A DNA stretch of 64,000 nucleotides, taken from assembly GCF_003264935.1 (NCBI RefSeq), contig NZ_QLOE01000002.1, forward strand, positions 149,374-213,373, given 5' to 3'. The translations under genes were made by a program, and so were the position numbers. The stretch's first letter is position 1. Every line of letters begins with the position of its first letter. The notes beneath the pieces were generated by a model. That model made no database searches, was not told where the DNA came from, and saw only the letters and a list, made by a program, of their open reading frames with translations. Below, one piece after another: positions 29,464 to 39,305 of this stretch. The stretch comes from Methanothermobacter tenebrarum (GTDB lineage Archaea > Methanobacteriota > Methanobacteria > Methanobacteriales > DSM-23052).

Positions 29464-29703
29464 ATGAGAAGTAGTTTTGCCATTGCAAGTATAATTATTG
29501 GAATATGCGCTTTTATACAGCTTTTTGGAGCAGAGAAGGCAATATTAGCGATAATATTCGGCATACTAGCCCTCAAGGAAGTCAGGGAAAAAGAGCTAAA
29601 CGGAAAATATCTAGCCATAGCAGGGATAATCTTAGGGATAATCTACATAATACTTTTAATAGCCGTGTTACCCTCTATAATGAGGATACTACCAAAAATA
29701 TAG
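29464..29703 (+). CDS. DUF4190-like small membrane protein
   Basis: The 79-residue protein has two hydrophobic helices joined by a polar loop, with the family pattern AIIFGILALKEVREKELNG followed by LAIAGIILGIIYIILL. The function is unknown. AAAGGTGAGTTG precedes the ATG, partly inside the macrodomain gene, so the two are coupled. It converges with frhB. CTCAAAAAAAGAG between them is a small inverted repeat. Confidence 0.7.
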   Translation: MRSSFAIASIIIGICAFIQLFGAEKAILAIIFGILALKEVREKELNGKYLAIAGIILGIIYIILLIAVLPSIMRILPKI

Positions 29704-29729
29704 GCTCTCAAAAAAAGAGAATAAGGGGA

Positions 29730-30581
29730 TTAATAGGGTGTGGGTAACCCCATCTCCTTTCTCTCGGCAATAGTCTTCTCTGCCTTTTCCTTTTTCTGTG
29801 ACGCCAACTTTTCAAGCATTCCTAAGCCAGGTTTGACCTCTTCTATAGGTTTGGTCTCGAATAAGCCTGCTTCAAGCGCATCCTTGAATATGGACTCTCC
29901 GGTATCCGTTCTTAGGAATACTGTGGACCATCCATCAGGAGTGCCCACAGATCCTGTTGATACATCGGCAAGTTCGGCTACATAATCATTGCATACTTTG
30001 CAACCGGCTTGTTCATATCCATGGGTTTCCTTAAGTGGTAGAGTGTAGACATCATCCTGGGTGTAGACCCAGAATTTTCCTTTACCTATGTCCATTTTCT
30101 CTACTAGTTCTAGGCTGAGTCCCATTTTCTCTGAGATGAATGTCTGCAGTGAACTGTATGAGAAGTTCTCCATGCAGAATATTCCAATGAGTAACTTTAT
30201 CTTATCAGCGAGGAATCTGACACCGAATGGATATGTTTGCATCTTCCTTATACCCATTAACTGGCAGGGTATGCCCACTGTACCTAATTTTTCTATACCG
30301 TATTGCCTAACAGCCTTTTTAAGCATCCAAACGTTTGGAGAGAATGTGTACTTGGTGCCTGCAGCTGCTTTCAGCTCATCTGATGTCATTGCAACTATAG
30401 GTTCTGGTTTCCAGAATTCATCTCCTGGACCAGCGACCACTGCACCTTCAATTATCTTTTCGTCAAGGGCATATGATAGTAGTCCTGTTACAATTCCCCC
30501 ATCTTGCGCAATCTTCAAAATCTCTTTATCGGTTGATCGGGCAGCAAATACTTCTTTGTATTTTCCTAAAACCATCTTCAC
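29730..30581 (-). CDS. frhB: F420-reducing hydrogenase subunit beta
   Basis: FrhB carries FAD, F420 and one [4Fe-4S] cluster and passes electrons from FrhG to F420. The 283-residue protein shows [15 protein letters not shown] at residues 26-40, the FAD/F420-binding start, [22 protein letters not shown], and [14 protein letters not shown] near residue 195 for cluster cysteines. It is the last gene of frhADGB, seven bases behind frhG. Confidence 0.96.
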   Translation of the reverse strand: MKMVLGKYKEVFAARSTDKEILKIAQDGGIVTGLLSYALDEKIIEGAVVAGPGDEFWKPEPIVAMTSDELKAAAGTKYTFSPNVWMLKKAVRQYGIEKLGTVGIPCQLMGIRKMQTYPFGVRFLADKIKLLIGIFCMENFSYSSLQTFISEKMGLSLELVEKMDIGKGKFWVYTQDDVYTLPLKETHGYEQAGCKVCNDYVAELADVSTGSVGTPDGWSTVFLRTDTGESIFKDALEAGLFETKPIEEVKPGLGMLEKLASQKKEKAEKTIAERKEMGLPTPY

Positions 30582-30588
30582 AGCCTCC

Positions 30589-31401
30589 CTATAATCCTAA
30601 CTCCTTCCTTATCTGTTCTTCTGGCCACCAACTCCTTGGGCATTGGATGTAGCATATTCCACATTTTATGCAACGGTCATTGTTGAGTTGTGGTCTTCCG
30701 TTTATCATTTCAAGGGCTCGGGTCTGGCAAGCCATGGCACATGTACCGCATCCTATGCAGAGGCCCTGGTTAACTATCTTGGTCTGTAAGTCGCATCCAC
30801 AAGCCTCGTTATAGCCTGCAAGATCTAACATGGGTTTAAGGTAGTCCATGTCATCGTTTAGAAGCGCTACAACGGCCTTGGCTATAATCTCGGGTGATGG
30901 TGGGCATCCTGGTAAGGCCAAGTCAACATCTATTATAGATGATATGGGTACGAAAGATTCGTGTGCTGGTTGTGCTTGTTGGCCTCCTCTGGCATATCTT
31001 GTGAAGCAGCCTGTTGCAGCGCATGAGCCGAATGCACATACTAGTTTGGCCTTCTCTCTTACCTCCTTCAATTCTTTTAGGCTGTGTTCATCCTGCAAGC
31101 ATACGGATCCTTCCACTAGGGCGAGATCCATCTCGGGCATTTCCCATACATCCACCAGGGTATGTCCATAAACTATCTCTACCATGTCAGTTAGTAAATC
31201 TGCAAGGATGTCGTAATTTTCGGTTAACGACATTGCATCTCCTGTACACCCACTTAGGTGGATGTAACCTATTCTTGGTTTTGCTTTTTCTTCTTCAGCC
31301 ACTTTCTCAACCTCCTCTTTTGGAACTTCAACAACTTTTTCCTCTTTTTCAGGTTTAGCCTCCAATCCTAAAAATCTTTTAATACGGGCAATTAAGCTCA
31401 T
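30589..31401 (-). CDS. frhG: F420-reducing hydrogenase subunit gamma
   Basis: FrhG is the small electron-transfer subunit. A lysine/glutamate-rich lead of about 40 residues precedes the hydrogenase small-subunit fold, with [18 protein letters not shown] and PGCPPSP for the proximal cluster. Two ferredoxin clusters follow in [12 protein letters not shown] and [12 protein letters not shown]. The 270-residue length is normal. The start overlaps frhD by four bases. The charged N-terminal stretch is low-complexity and probably exposed. Confidence 0.96.
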   Translation of the reverse strand: MSLIARIKRFLGLEAKPEKEEKVVEVPKEEVEKVAEEEKAKPRIGYIHLSGCTGDAMSLTENYDILADLLTDMVEIVYGHTLVDVWEMPEMDLALVEGSVCLQDEHSLKELKEVREKAKLVCAFGSCAATGCFTRYARGGQQAQPAHESFVPISSIIDVDLALPGCPPSPEIIAKAVVALLNDDMDYLKPMLDLAGYNEACGCDLQTKIVNQGLCIGCGTCAMACQTRALEMINGRPQLNNDRCIKCGICYIQCPRSWWPEEQIRKELGL

Positions 31402-31874
31402 TGGTAAACCCCAATTTCGTTTAAAATCATCTTAACAGCCTTGGGAATGGCCTTCTCTACTGGGGGTGTGAGGCCCATTTCCACATAAGGGGCGGATATT
31501 TCCTTTGGTTTACACCCTATTACCACCACTTCGATTTTTTCGCTGAGTTCATGGAGGGGCTGGTTAACCGGCCATGAATGCATGTTCTCATAGGATCCTT
31601 TTGGGATTTCTTCGAGACTAAATTTCCTTAGAGTTCCGGGTTCTGCGTTGAATTCCACGACGTCCACGACTATTATCTTCCTCCAAGATTCTTGGGGAAG
31701 TGAGAACACATAATGTGGACCGCCAGTACCTGCGTCGATGAACATGACATTGTCTGGTTTTTTCTTGTCTTTGAAGTGTTCTTCAAGGGCTTGGATTACC
31801 GCAGGGCCGAAACCGTCATCCTTGAATAGGATGTTTCCACAGCCCACTATTAGAATCTCAGCGTCGTATGGCAT
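31398..31874 (-). CDS. frhD: Hydrogenase maturation endopeptidase for FrhA
   Basis: FrhD cuts the C-terminal peptide from FrhA after nickel insertion. The 158-residue HycI/HybD-fold protein has [17 protein letters not shown], with the nickel-sensing acidic residue, then FIDAGTGGP and VVIGCKPKE. It is encoded between large and small subunit genes, the usual frhADGB order. Three bases separate it from frhA. Confidence 0.94.
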   Translation of the reverse strand: MPYDAEILIVGCGNILFKDDGFGPAVIQALEEHFKDKKKPDNVMFIDAGTGGPHYVFSLPQESWRKIIVVDVVEFNAEPGTLRKFSLEEIPKGSYENMHSWPVNQPLHELSEKIEVVVIGCKPKEISAPYVEMGLTPPVEKAIPKAVKMILNEIGVYQ

Positions 31875-31877
31875 AGT

Positions 31878-33095
31878 TTAGATCCTGACCATTTCACTTT
31901 TTATAGGAGTTTTCTCTTCGTCGTCGATGACCATCACGTGGGTTGCACATGATAGACATGGGTCATATGCCCGTATGACATGTGGTGCATACTCGTAATG
32001 GAAGCCTTCGGTTGCTGGTCCCATTGTTGGTATGTTCCATGTTGTTGGGACGAGGGCGCTGTAGAATTGTATTTTGCCATCGGCTACTTGGGCTAGGTGA
32101 ACGTCTAGTCCTCTTGGAGCTTCTATTGCACCGACTCCTAGTTTTCCTGTTCCGGTTATGTCGAAGTCTGCCATTACTGGTGCTGATGTGTCAAGCTCAT
32201 CTAATATGTCTATGGCTCTTGAGAGTGCGGTTTTCATTTCGAGTGCTCTGGCTACGTGTTGTGCTACAACTCCTCTTTCTTTGAAGCCTTGGAATTCTAC
32301 GAATCTTGCTCTTGGCCCTACTTCTACGCTTCTTCCATCGTATAGGGGTATTGTTGAGCATGCTCTTTTTCCTATTTCTGGGTCGTCGTACCAGCTTTCT
32401 GGCATGACTTCTGTGAATCTGTCTAGGTCGAATTTTGTCCTGTCACCATATATTTGGTGTGTTGCCAGTGTTGGTTGGTTGTGTGCGCCTAGTCCTTCTG
32501 GGAGTCCTTTTTCTTCGACTAGGCTTATTATGAGTTCTACGTGTTCGTTTAATTTGGGTTTGAGTTGTTTTAGTCTTGCGTATAATCTTTTTCTTGCGAG
32601 TTCTGTTATGTTGTCGGCCATTCCCCCTATTCTAACGTCTGAGGGGTGTATGCCTTCTCCTGCGACCATGTCTACTACGTATTGGGCGTTTTTCCTTATT
32701 TCTGATACTGATTCTATTGCTGTTTTCATGAGGTTTTCTGGGACGAAGTCTTGTGCTATGAGGAAGTGGTGTATTGCGTGGCTGTTTACGTGGTGTGCGG
32801 CTAATGTTAATTCTCGGAGTAGTTTAGCGGCTTTTGGGGGTTCAATGTCGAGTGAGTCTTCCACGGCTTCAGTTGATGCTAATGTGTGGGGTATGGGGCA
32901 AACTCCACAAATTCTCTGTGTGAATACTGGTGCTGTTTCTGGGGCCTTTCCGAGTAGCATCTTTTCAAGACCCCTCACGGGGGTAATACTGAAGTATCGC
33001 CCCTTTGTCACAATACCTTCGTCATCGACTTCCAAGACAAGTTCTGCATGGCCTTCCTGTCGGCTGGTCGGCGATATAACAATCCTTTCGCTCAA
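31878..33095 (-). CDS. frhA: F420-reducing hydrogenase subunit alpha (NiFe catalytic subunit)
   Basis: FrhA splits H2 at the NiFe site, feeding F420 reduction for methanogenesis. [10 protein letters not shown] near residue 62 and DPCLSCATH near the C-terminus hold the four cysteines that bind nickel. All are Cys; no UGA selenocysteine is present. Nineteen residues follow that histidine and should be removed by FrhD. The start is TTG 33095, because GAGGTGAT lies four bases upstream and known FrhA proteins begin [15 protein letters not shown]. The GTG at 33104 falls inside that ribosome site. Confidence 0.97.
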   Translation of the reverse strand: MSERIVISPTSRQEGHAELVLEVDDEGIVTKGRYFSITPVRGLEKMLLGKAPETAPVFTQRICGVCPIPHTLASTEAVEDSLDIEPPKAAKLLRELTLAAHHVNSHAIHHFLIAQDFVPENLMKTAIESVSEIRKNAQYVVDMVAGEGIHPSDVRIGGMADNITELARKRLYARLKQLKPKLNEHVELIISLVEEKGLPEGLGAHNQPTLATHQIYGDRTKFDLDRFTEVMPESWYDDPEIGKRACSTIPLYDGRSVEVGPRARFVEFQGFKERGVVAQHVARALEMKTALSRAIDILDELDTSAPVMADFDITGTGKLGVGAIEAPRGLDVHLAQVADGKIQFYSALVPTTWNIPTMGPATEGFHYEYAPHVIRAYDPCLSCATHVMVIDDEEKTPIKSEMVRI

Positions 33096-33135
33096 GTGTA
33101 TCACCTCTTCTTTTTAGAGTTCAAAAAAACCATCG

Positions 33136-33150
33136 AATTTTATATAAATA
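33136..33150 (-). promoter_or_regulatory. TATA box of the frhADGB operon
   Basis: TTTATATAAAATTC on the minus strand lies about 45 bases before the frhA start, predicting a leader of roughly 20 bases. An upstream A-rich stretch fits a BRE. Confidence 0.65.
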
Positions 33151-33166
33151 TTTTTAAATGTTATAA

Positions 33167-33187
33167 GTTTTTCAATTAAAGAAAAAC
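33167..33187. repeat. Inverted repeat just upstream of the frhA promoter
   Basis: GTTTTTC-aattaaa-GAAAAAC is a perfect 7-base inverted repeat with a 7-base spacer. It lies about 20 bases upstream of the frhA TATA box, a position fit for an activator or repressor site. Tandem ATTAATAAAA repeats follow at about 33210-33230. Confidence 0.45.
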
Positions 33188-33339
33188 TGAAAAGTATTTA
33201 TATTAGAATAAAAAATTAATAAAAATTAATAAAATCATAAAAAATGCTAATAGATAATACCATGCAATTTTTTCAACGAGAAAGCCTCCTTCTTAAAGGA
33301 AATAGAGAAAAATTTAAATATATTCAATCTCTAAATATT

Positions 33340-33505
33340 TTTCTGTGGATATTCCCACATAGAGGGTTCAAAACTCGTTAAAGATACCCCCTGCTTCGAT
33401 GAAAAACATGATATGGCGAAGATGCGAACCCCTCCAAACCAGCATAGGAAGCTGGAATTTTAAAACATCAGATAAAATACTGGAAACCCCCTATCATAAG
33501 GGGGC
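33340..33505 (+). ncRNA. Candidate structured leader or small RNA upstream of the PepSY-like gene
   Basis: TATA-like AATTTAAATATATT at 33311-33324 precedes a set of strong pairings. TGTGG/CCACA forms around 33344-33359. GAGGGTTC (33362-33369) pairs with GAACCCCTC (33426-33434). CTTCG (33394-33398) pairs with CGAAG (33417-33421) inside it. CCAGC/GCTGG forms at 33439-33455, and CCCCCT/AGGGGG at 33487-33504. A second identical ACCCCCT at 33386-33392 could compete for AGGGGG. The coding start follows 43 bases later. No known class is recognised. Confidence 0.5.
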
Positions 33506-33547
33506 AGCTCACATCAAATCCAATAAAAAGTTAAAGGGTGAGAATTG

Positions 33548-34036
33548 ATGATAGACTCCAAGATTATAATTTCAGTGACGATAGTTCTAATCATCGGAGC
33601 CATCGCAGCAGGTTACCAGATAAGCAACAACCCCAAAATTTTATGGCAACCAACAACCCCTGATAGCACCACACCACATTCCCAAGGGACCGGAGGCGGA
33701 TCAGGGGGGGCCGGAGGCGGAGCAGGCGGATCAGTCGGTCCTACAGGCGCAGGCGATGGTTCAGGTGGGAGTGCAGGAGGATCCGGCAGTTCTTCAAACG
33801 GTATTGGTATTGGGGGTAATGGAGGTTATCCCGTGGGTCCATCAGAAGCCCAAAGTATAGCCCAGAAATACATAAAAGAAGAAGGCGCTAAAGCAGGAAC
33901 ACCACGCCTCGTCACCATAGGCGGCGAACCAGTATATGTAGTGCCAATAGAAAAGAATGGTAAAATCGTAGGAGAAATCCATATAGATCCCATCACTGGT
34001 AAAAACATAGGCGGGGGCGGTGGTGCACCACCATGA
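33548..34036 (+). CDS. Secreted or membrane-anchored glycine-rich protein with PepSY-like domain
   Basis: The 162-residue protein has an N-terminal hydrophobic segment (residues 3-24, [20 protein letters not shown]) that is a signal or anchor. A Gly/Ser/Ala/Pro linker of about 55 residues follows. A C-terminal domain begins [15 protein letters not shown] and has EPVYVVPI and [15 protein letters not shown], the pattern of PepSY domains. The function is unknown. GGGTGAG precedes ATG 33548. A TTG three bases earlier is in frame. The stop overlaps the next start by four bases. Confidence 0.7.
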   Translation: MIDSKIIISVTIVLIIGAIAAGYQISNNPKILWQPTTPDSTTPHSQGTGGGSGGAGGGAGGSVGPTGAGDGSGGSAGGSGSSSNGIGIGGNGGYPVGPSEAQSIAQKYIKEEGAKAGTPRLVTIGGEPVYVVPIEKNGKIVGEIHIDPITGKNIGGGGGAPP

Positions 34037-34764
34037 AGGTCGAAACAAAGAATGAATCATGCACAATAGTATCTGAAGAGATTGAAAACGCTATAGTCCT
34101 TGAAGGATCCCCAGGCTTGGGGCTGATAGGCAACATCGTAGGATGGCTCTTAGTAGACGATCTCAAGATGAGGGAAATAGGATACATCGACTCCAAATAT
34201 TTCCCGCCCCTAGCAGTCCTCTACAGGGGTGTTGCAATACACCCCTTCAGAATATATGAAGGAGAAGGACTAGTACTCTTCCTATCAGATTTCATCCTAC
34301 CATCCTCAGTAGTCTATGACATGACCAATGCAATGGTAAAATGGATGAAAAGAAACAACAGCAAGGAATTAATAACATTTAACAGCGTCATTGTAAGACA
34401 AAAGTCACACCTAGTCGCAGGAGCAGCTAACAGTAAAGACGCCTTGAAAAGACTTGGAAAACTGGACATACCAATATTACCATTCGGGAACATAAACGGG
34501 ATCTCAGGAACATTACTAACAAGATGCGCTATAGAAAACATACCAGCTTCTTGCTTATTCGGCGAGATACTAACACCCTACCCAGATCCAAGAGCAGCGG
34601 CAGAAGTAGTCGAAGTCCTAAACAAAATGTTAGGCCTCGAAGTAGATACAGAACCATTACTAGAAGAAGCCCAAGCAATCGAATCAAGGCTTAAAAAATT
34701 AGCAGAAAAAGTGCACAAAACAGAAACACCCACAACCCCAACAGAAACACCAATATACATGTAG
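34033..34764 (+). CDS. PAC2-family protein (proteasome assembly chaperone-like)
   Basis: The 243-residue protein has the PAC2 opening [19 protein letters not shown] and the [10 protein letters not shown] and [10 protein letters not shown] segments. Archaeal PbaA/PbaB-like members may assist assembly of proteasome or other complexes, but clients are not established. The C-terminus is a coiled coil followed by a Thr/Pro-rich tail. It is translationally coupled to the glycine-rich protein by ATGA. A second PAC2 gene lies at 36.3 kb on the other strand. Confidence 0.83.
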   Translation: MKVETKNESCTIVSEEIENAIVLEGSPGLGLIGNIVGWLLVDDLKMREIGYIDSKYFPPLAVLYRGVAIHPFRIYEGEGLVLFLSDFILPSSVVYDMTNAMVKWMKRNNSKELITFNSVIVRQKSHLVAGAANSKDALKRLGKLDIPILPFGNINGISGTLLTRCAIENIPASCLFGEILTPYPDPRAAAEVVEVLNKMLGLEVDTEPLLEEAQAIESRLKKLAEKVHKTETPTTPTETPIYM

Positions 34765-34779
34765 ACAAAGGGCAAATAT

Positions 34780-34791
34780 TTTTATATATTA
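34780..34791 (+). promoter_or_regulatory. TATA box of the tandem tRNA-Arg genes
   Basis: TTTTATATATTA lies about 32 bases before tRNA-Arg (TCT). The second tRNA is 29 bases further on without its own TATA box, so both are probably one transcript. Confidence 0.6.
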
Positions 34792-34822
34792 AAAATTTAC
34801 AATTTTTTTATCCATAGTAGAG

Positions 34823-34900
<78 letters not shown>

Positions 34901-34926
34901 CAAAAAAAAATTTTCACCAATTGAGG

Positions 34927-35003
<77 letters not shown>

Positions 35004-35170
35004 CACTCATTAGAAGGTTCTTCGCCCAATGGATTCGCAGAAGATTGCACCTAATCTTTGTGATTATAATATGATACCCTTAAAATCCCACAATATTTTA
35101 ATATTATTGTTTCATGGGCGCTTGTTTTCCCAAATAAATTTTAGGGGGCTATGGACGAATAATTAAGATC

Positions 35171-36334
35171 CTATTTGAAATAAGCGTCCAATGTGTTTTC
35201 TGGAAATCTTATTTCACCGTATCTGCCCCCACCACCGGGTATTATGATGAGGGAGCCATTCCTAAAAGCTTTTATTGCGAGGGCGGTTTCGCCATCCACT
35301 TCCCTTATCTTGTCTAATGGGGCGTCAAGGAGCGTTCTTATTTCATTGCCGAACTCTTTTACAAGTTTTCCCCAAATCCTTTGGACATAACGTGTTGTAA
35401 CACCCTTCCCATGCTTCATGCTAATTATCTCGGCAAGTGGCATGATATGGATATAAGGTGGGCGATGACTTGGATGATGTGGCTTTTTCCATGTGGCTAT
35501 TTCATGTATCCGATAATCTACACCCTTTTTGATGGTTCCACCACATGAACATTTCATGCCAAGTTTTATAGCCTCCTCAGGTTCATAGACTCTGTAACAG
35601 CGCGTGCACGCTGTGAGATGATATTTACCAAGCCTTGGATCGAAACCATAATTTGCAAGTATATTCTTCCCCTTTATAGACTTTTTAATAGCGGAAAAAG
35701 AAATTTCATCTACTTTGAATTGGTTAAATTCTCTACCGAGGCGGTGCGGCCAAGGGGAATGTGCATCGGAATTCGTCAAGAATGGTATGTTTTGGAGTTC
35801 TTTTATCCTGTCAGCCATGTCAGTGTCGGCTGAGAGGCCCAATTCCAAAAAATCGGGTGCTTTACCATAACAGTCATTGTAACTATCATAGGATTTGTAT
35901 AAGCTGGTCCATGGTGTGAATGCATGGGATGGGCCGATGAGGCCATCATATTCATGTACTAAGTCCATTATCTCTGATCCTCGCATTCTAACCTTGGGTC
36001 TGCCCTCCTTGTTAATGTTGGATGATGGTAACTTCTCCTTTAGTTCCATGGCTGTTTCTATGGATGGTAAAATTAGAAGATGATGGACTCGTCTCAAGTC
36101 TTCAACTTCACTTGTTATTATGAAATTGCAGTCTTCATGGGAATAGATACCATCTTCTGTGGCCTTTGTACTTTCTATGATTATTTTGAGCCACTTGGGG
36201 TGAAATCCGTCACCGGTGCCTACAAGGTCTAAGCCTTTAAGTTTTGCTTGTGGGGCTATGTTCTTTATGGTCATCTTCTGGGATGTTGCCTGGGAAAAGC
36301 AACTGTGTATGTGTAGATCCGCGTTTATTATCAT
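35171..36334 (-). CDS. endoQ: Endonuclease Q (PHP-domain, deaminated-base-specific nuclease)
   Basis: EndoQ nicks DNA 5' of uracil, hypoxanthine, xanthine and abasic sites. The 387-residue protein opens with [11 protein letters not shown], the PHP metal motif, and continues with [14 protein letters not shown] and [13 protein letters not shown] zinc finger (CTRCYRVY and [10 protein letters not shown]) is at about residues 245-275. A helix-hairpin-helix-like C-terminal domain has [14 protein letters not shown]. The tail ENTLDAYFK resembles a PCNA-binding PIP box. pcn lies 3 kb away. It is the last gene of the unit starting at the PAC2 gene. Confidence 0.88.
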   Translation of the reverse strand: MIINADLHIHSCFSQATSQKMTIKNIAPQAKLKGLDLVGTGDGFHPKWLKIIIESTKATEDGIYSHEDCNFIITSEVEDLRRVHHLLILPSIETAMELKEKLPSSNINKEGRPKVRMRGSEIMDLVHEYDGLIGPSHAFTPWTSLYKSYDSYNDCYGKAPDFLELGLSADTDMADRIKELQNIPFLTNSDAHSPWPHRLGREFNQFKVDEISFSAIKKSIKGKNILANYGFDPRLGKYHLTACTRCYRVYEPEEAIKLGMKCSCGGTIKKGVDYRIHEIATWKKPHHPSHRPPYIHIMPLAEIISMKHGKGVTTRYVQRIWGKLVKEFGNEIRTLLDAPLDKIREVDGETALAIKAFRNGSLIIIPGGGGRYGEIRFPENTLDAYFK

Positions 36335-36340
36335 CTATGA

Positions 36341-37114
36341 TCAGCCTATGTATCTAAGATCCTCTTCGCCTGGTTTGAGCGTCATCCTCTCTATCATTTC
36401 CTGTTCCATCTGCTGAGCCTTTGATATCATCTTACGGGTTTCCTTGGCCCTTTCTTCAAGTTTTTCAGTGTCTATTTCCAAGTTTAGTAATTCCATGAGG
36501 ACGTTTAGCAGTGCTCTCGCGGCCTCGGCATCTATATAATATCCTGGTGTTTCACCCATGAGACAGACGCCTTCCATTCCTCTGAGGCTTCCCATTCCTA
36601 GTAGCAGACCTGATGCGCCGATTATGCCACCATCAGCTGACCTTAAAATGACTCCATGCTTTTCTAATTTCTTTGCAAGTTCTATGTTGGTGGCGGCGCC
36701 GTAGACCTTTGAAACTTCGACTGGTTGTCCTGTGGCTAATCCTCCAAGGGTGTATATCTCTTTGACGCCATGTTTTTCCACAAAGTCTAGTATCATGCCA
36801 CAGATTTCATATTGCCCTTCTGGTGAAAGTCCTTGTGTATTACCGATTAGTATTATGTAGTCTCTTTTTTCTTTACCGACTGATTTCAAGTAATAAAATT
36901 CGTTTTTCATGGGTTCTACAATGCCATTGTCATCTACTAGAACTTGTGGAGGAAATGATGGTGAGTAAAGTTCTGCGAATTTGGTAGCATCTAATTCGTC
37001 GATGATATGATCAGCGGCTAATTTTCCCACATGTCCTATACCTGGTAGAGCTTCTATGAATATCGGATGGTCTAATTCCACTTCTTCTATGACATTTATT
37101 ATTGTTTCTTTCAT
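36341..37114 (-). CDS. PAC2-family protein (second copy)
   Basis: The 257-residue protein has the PAC2 start [20 protein letters not shown], the centre [18 protein letters not shown] and [18 protein letters not shown], and a conserved [20 protein letters not shown]. The C-terminal 50 residues form a charged helix. It is more like the archaeal PbaB type than the plus-strand PAC2 gene. GGGGGGT is the ribosome site. It lies two bases behind nop10 in the aIF2-alpha operon. Such operons suggest a role in assembly of translation or proteasome complexes, which is inferred. Confidence 0.85.
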   Translation of the reverse strand: MKETIINVIEEVELDHPIFIEALPGIGHVGKLAADHIIDELDATKFAELYSPSFPPQVLVDDNGIVEPMKNEFYYLKSVGKEKRDYIILIGNTQGLSPEGQYEICGMILDFVEKHGVKEIYTLGGLATGQPVEVSKVYGAATNIELAKKLEKHGVILRSADGGIIGASGLLLGMGSLRGMEGVCLMGETPGYYIDAEAARALLNVLMELLNLEIDTEKLEERAKETRKMISKAQQMEQEMIERMTLKPGEEDLRYIG

Positions 37115-37116
37115 TT

Positions 37117-37293
37117 TTACCCCCCATTATTTTTTTTAAAGAGCATCTGTTTTTTTAAAATGCGCCTATATTTCCCATACTTATCCTCTGGGGAATATTT
37201 TGGCGGGGCTACATTCCCTGTTTTCGCCCCACAATATGGGCATTTCTCTTTTAGTGTGTATTCTCCACACGAAGAACATTTTCGCATTTTCAT
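37117..37293 (-). CDS. nop10: H/ACA ribonucleoprotein subunit Nop10
   Basis: This 58-residue protein opens [20 protein letters not shown], has a zinc ribbon (CSSCG and CPYCG), and continues with [15 protein letters not shown], the Nop10 signature that binds Cbf5. It is part of the RNA-guided pseudouridylation complex. The start overlaps the aIF2-alpha stop by four bases (ATGA), and the gene ends two bases before the PAC2 start codon, so all three are coupled. The lysine-rich end differs slightly from the short tail usual for the family. Confidence 0.93.
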   Translation of the reverse strand: MKMRKCSSCGEYTLKEKCPYCGAKTGNVAPPKYSPEDKYGKYRRILKKQMLFKKNNGG

Positions 37294-38069
37294 GTTAATT
37301 CACGATGGAATTCTCCTTTTCCTCCTTCTTTCATTATGATGTCTATACACTTCTGCGCGGCCTTTTTAAGCTTCTTTTCAGCTGTTGGATAATCTGTCGA
37401 TTTAACTATTAAGCGGTAACGGGGTGCTCCAACAGCTTGTACGACCGCCCCTACTTTCTGAGCGGCCTTGAGGGCCTTTTTAATTATCTCTATACCATTA
37501 GGTGCATAGGATTTAATATCCACATAACCAGTTACTTGAACCTCTGGGGGTGTTATATTCTTCTTAGCGACTTTGGTAATCGCCTTAGCCCAATCTTCAG
37601 GGACCCCCTCTTCTATTAATGCTTTTTCACCCTCATCTGCCGCTGTTTCAAATGCACCGTAAAGATCGCCGAATATGTCCATCAGATCATAGCCTACTTC
37701 CTCGTAGGCCTGGTCAAGGTTTTTACCTAAACTTTTAGCTGCTAATTCTAAAAATTTTTCAGCCTTTTGCTCAATCTTCCAAGTTTGTATCTTTTTACGT
37801 CTCTGATCATCTCTTATACGTTTCATGGAAGCGTCAACATGTCCCTTTTCAGGGTTGACTCTTAACACCCTAGCTACGATCTTCTGATTTTCCCTGACAA
37901 AATCTCTTATATTCTTAACCCAACCAGATGAAACCTCTGAGATGTGTATGAAAGCTTCTTTACCAGGATATTCTTCAAGTTTTGCGAATGCACCATAACT
38001 TAAAACTTTATGCACAGTTGCAACTACTAATTCGCCTTCTTCGGGCCATTCTCTTCTCCTTCTAACCAT
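37290..38069 (-). CDS. eif2a: Translation initiation factor aIF2 subunit alpha
   Basis: The alpha subunit of aIF2 helps place Met-tRNAi on the small ribosomal subunit. The 259-residue protein has an S1 RNA-binding domain at residues 11-85 ([20 protein letters not shown], then [16 protein letters not shown]), a helical middle and a C-terminal alpha/beta domain with [15 protein letters not shown] [15 protein letters not shown]. The eukaryotic regulatory serine region is not conserved. It lies nine bases behind rps27e, in the order usual for euryarchaea. Confidence 0.95.
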   Translation of the reverse strand: MVRRRREWPEEGELVVATVHKVLSYGAFAKLEEYPGKEAFIHISEVSSGWVKNIRDFVRENQKIVARVLRVNPEKGHVDASMKRIRDDQRRKKIQTWKIEQKAEKFLELAAKSLGKNLDQAYEEVGYDLMDIFGDLYGAFETAADEGEKALIEEGVPEDWAKAITKVAKKNITPPEVQVTGYVDIKSYAPNGIEIIKKALKAAQKVGAVVQAVGAPRYRLIVKSTDYPTAEKKLKKAAQKCIDIIMKEGGKGEFHRELT

Positions 38070-38078
38070 GAAAACACC

Positions 38079-38258
38079 TTAGTCTAAAACCTCTAGGATC
38101 TGGGCCTTTATATTTGCTTTGCCACCAGTTGGTTCCACTAATGTCTTACCACATATTATGCATTTTACATAGGATGCGGCCCTGTCGAACACTATCTGTT
38201 GGTTCCCACAATCTAGGCATTTAACCCGTAAAAAATTGCTCCTACTCTCATAGAACAT
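38079..38258 (-). CDS. rps27e: Small ribosomal subunit protein eS27
   Basis: The 59-residue zinc ribbon protein has [14 protein letters not shown] and [19 protein letters not shown] 38258 is the start, with GGGGTGTGG immediately upstream. A longer frame to 38336 would overlap the 3' end of rpl44e. It belongs to the operon rpl44e-rps27e-eif2a-nop10-PAC2. Confidence 0.94.
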   Translation of the reverse strand: MFYESRSNFLRVKCLDCGNQQIVFDRAASYVKCIICGKTLVEPTGGKANIKAQILEVLD

Positions 38259-38272
38259 GGCCACACCCCAAA

Positions 38273-38551
38273 TTATGTGGTGAATTCGACTCTTCCAACT
38301 CTGAATGTTCTTCTTTTTGTGTGAGATTTTCCGCATTCTTTACATTTTAAGCGTAAGTCTAATTTTTTCACAGGTTTATTACCTGATGGTAATGGTCTTG
38401 GATATCCCCTGTAACCTGCGGTAACCCTCCTGAACTGTCTCTGACCCCATTTTAATTCGCTGGCTTTACGCCTTTTTGACTCTAGCACTTCATGGATGGT
38501 GTGTTTCCTACAATATGGACAGTAAGTTCTTCTTTCCTTCGGAATCTTCAT
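38273..38551 (-). CDS. rpl44e: Large ribosomal subunit protein eL42 (L44e)
   Basis: The 92-residue basic protein has two zinc-binding pairs, [13 protein letters not shown] and [15 protein letters not shown], and the conserved tract [19 protein letters not shown] that contacts the E-site tRNA end. GAGGTGATTACAAA is the ribosome site. It is the first gene of the operon, 116 bases from the GINS gene. Confidence 0.95.
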   Translation of the reverse strand: MKIPKERRTYCPYCRKHTIHEVLESKRRKASELKWGQRQFRRVTAGYRGYPRPLPSGNKPVKKLDLRLKCKECGKSHTKRRTFRVGRVEFTT

Positions 38552-38667
38552 TTTGTAATCACCTCAGAATATAATTTTAGAATGGTAAAAAATAATCTTC
38601 ATGGTAATTATTTTTTTGCATTCTATTATATCAATGATTGTCTATTTATAACTTTGGTGGCGTTGGA

Positions 38668-39288
38668 TTATCTATGTTTAATAAGCCGTCCTTTGCCAGA
38701 ATCTACAAATATCCTTGCGGTGATAGATGGTAATCTGACAATATCCTGGGGTTTGAATGGCCCATAAACCTTTTCATCGACACCAACAACTGCTGATGGC
38801 ACCTCATCATATACTATGATCGTCTCGATTTCGTTTTCGTCGGATTTTATTTTCTCTTTTTCATTGAAGTCTTCTTTGCTTGTTGGTTTGCTTTGTAATA
38901 TTGGGAATACCCTAGAGCGGTGTTCAATTAAAAGACTTATGATAGATGAATATAATTTCTTTTCTTCAGGGGTTAGATTAGGTGGACTTTTATCCTCCAA
39001 ATCTAATTTAGGGTTTTTATTGAAAAGATTATATGATCTTTGGACGTTCATGATCGCAATATCAGTTATTTTATGTTCCCTACGTTCACATATTTCCGTG
39101 GTTATCCTTTGAACATCCCTTAGAAGGTGGTGTCCCTTGGTATTTAACGGGTCTTTGCTTAGTGTGCCCATGAGTTTTTTCATGTAATCATGGGTTTTCT
39201 TGTAGAAATCATCACCTACCCTTGCAAGTCCACGTTCGTCCCTTTCTCTTTTTTGTATCCTCCTAAGTTCCCTGAAGAAATCATCCAA
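38668..39288 (-). CDS. gins51: Archaeal GINS subunit, Gins51 type
   Basis: GINS joins MCM and GAN/Cdc45-like nuclease in the replicative helicase complex. The 206-residue protein has an all-helical A domain (residues 1-120) followed by a small B domain with VVGVDEKVYGPFKPQDIVRLP. The A-before-B order marks the Sld5/Psf1-like Gins51 class. A charged linker of about 30 residues separates the domains. It lies 17 bases behind pcn, the usual archaeal pairing of clamp and GINS. Confidence 0.88.
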   Translation of the reverse strand: MDDFFRELRRIQKRERDERGLARVGDDFYKKTHDYMKKLMGTLSKDPLNTKGHHLLRDVQRITTEICERREHKITDIAIMNVQRSYNLFNKNPKLDLEDKSPPNLTPEEKKLYSSIISLLIEHRSRVFPILQSKPTSKEDFNEKEKIKSDENEIETIIVYDEVPSAVVGVDEKVYGPFKPQDIVRLPSITARIFVDSGKGRLIKHR

Positions 39289-39305
39289 AATTATTCATCC
39301 CCATA

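Noticed and set aside
31878..33104. Selenocysteine (in-frame UGA) in FrhA
   Set aside because: Both NiFe motifs are fully cysteine, RICGVC and DPCLSC, with no internal TGA.
32158..33117. A 319-residue plus-strand frame opposite frhA
   Set aside because: It is a mirror of the frhA codon pattern, has no ribosome site and no recognisable domain, while frhA on the minus strand is certain.
33340..33505. CRISPR array in the frhA upstream gap
   Set aside because: There are no regularly spaced repeats, only isolated inverted repeats. No cas genes occur in the window.
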